From: Arthrobacter sp. Leaf137
GTDB lineage: Bacteria > Actinomycetota > Actinomycetes > Actinomycetales > Micrococcaceae
NCBI RefSeq assembly: GCF_001423525.1
Contig: NZ_LMOI01000008.1
Coordinates: 1 to 38,327 of the forward strand
Length of the DNA: 38,327 nucleotides
Reading direction: 5' to 3'
Shown here: piece by piece, positions 37,894-38,327 of the stretch
How positions within the stretch are numbered: position 1 is the stretch's first letter
Layout: each line of letters starts with the position of its first letter
The notes under the pieces: generated by a model
What the model was told of the DNA's origin: nothing
What the model saw: only the letters and a program-made list of their open reading frames with translations
Database searches by the model: none
Made by a program: the position numbers and the translations under genes

Positions 37894-38327
37894 ATGAGTC
37901 AGTCCCCACTCCCAGACCACGTCATTGACGGTGGTCATGCACACGCTACCGAGTCCTCGCTGCATGCTGAGGATAAGGGTTATCACAAGAGCCTGAAGCC
38001 GCGGCAGATCCAGATGATCGCTATTGGCGGTGCTATTGGTACCGGTTTGTTCCTTGGTGCCGGCGGGCGGCTGAACGCGGCCGGCCCGTCGCTGGTCATC
38101 GCGTACGCCGTGTGTGGGTTCTTCGCGTTCCTGATCCTGCGCGCCCTGGGCGAGCTGGTCCTCCACCGCCCGTCCTCCGGGTCCTTCGTGTCCTACGCCC
38201 GTGAGTTCTTCGGGGAGAAGGCCGCGTTTGTTTCCGGCTGGTTCTACTGGATCAACTGGGCCACCACCACCATCGTGGACATCACCGCCGCCGCCCTCTA
38301 CATGCACTTCTTCGGCAACTACGTCCC
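37894..38327 (+). CDS. ansP: Amino acid permease, likely asparagine permease (5' part)
   Basis: The first 144 codons of an APC-type permease, cut off by the window end. The N-terminal cytoplasmic tail is followed by the family block [20 protein letters not shown] and [19 protein letters not shown], and then by helices with [20 protein letters not shown]. The sequence is close to AnsP/GabP-type transporters; the gene order favours asparagine. The leader TGTAAGGACACCC resembles those of the two upstream genes. The first 150 bases use more T-ending codons (GGT, GCT, ATT) than the rest. Confidence 0.87.
   Translation, partial: MSQSPLPDHVIDGGHAHATESSLHAEDKGYHKSLKPRQIQMIAIGGAIGTGLFLGAGGRLNAAGPSLVIAYAVCGFFAFLILRALGELVLHRPSSGSFVSYAREFFGEKAAFVSGWFYWINWATTTIVDITAAALYMHFFGNYV

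Overview
The window is high-GC DNA with dense, often overlapping genes and GTG starts. It also has an IdeR/DtxR-type iron box and several starts that sit directly behind a -10-like hexamer. This fits an actinobacterium, most likely Arthrobacter/Pseudarthrobacter (Micrococcaceae). That assignment rests on the general look of the proteins and gene neighbourhoods, not on a database search.

Layout. 1-1502: an rpmB-rpmG-rpsN operon on the minus strand, all three products lacking zinc-binding cysteine pairs, with a strong terminator. 1503-4379: a plus-strand module of a membrane ferric-reductase-like flavoprotein, an exported FMN-binding protein and an ApbE flavin transferase. 4389-6973: two paralogous SGNH/GDSL hydrolases flank a divergent marR/yciI pair. 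6974-7242: a palindrome-flanked, repeat-like intergenic element. 7243-12432: a siderophore-iron uptake operon (binding lipoprotein, two FecCD permeases, ATPase, siderophore-interacting reductase) behind an IdeR-like box. 12799-14081: an FBP/FusB-type zinc-finger protein and a lipoprotein, convergent across a shared terminator. 14282-20209: jetA-jetB-jetC of a Wadjet/MksBEF-type SMC complex, with no jetD beside it. 20473-28246: a small membrane protein, a long acyl-CoA dehydrogenase, membrane proteins of unknown role, a YchJ-like protein, an aldo/keto reductase, an NmrA-like protein and a sulfite-oxidase-fold molybdoenzyme. 28286-30250: an S4 RNA-binding protein and an amidohydrolase. 30279-34451: an accessory stretch with a GIY-YIG-like protein, a uracil-DNA-glycosylase-like protein, a hipBA toxin-antitoxin pair and a secreted thermonuclease with a repetitive tail. 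34605-38327: an asparagine-use operon (FadR-type regulator, asparaginase, aspartate ammonia-lyase, amino acid permease cut by the window edge).

How the genes work together. The iron operon imports ferric siderophores and releases the iron by reduction. The asparagine operon would import asparagine and convert it through aspartate to fumarate and ammonia. The flavin module would carry electrons out of the membrane to a covalently flavinylated protein. The most unusual points are the missing jetD, the cluster of DNA-acting and toxin genes at 30-34.5 kb, and several unexplained palindromes in promoter regions.
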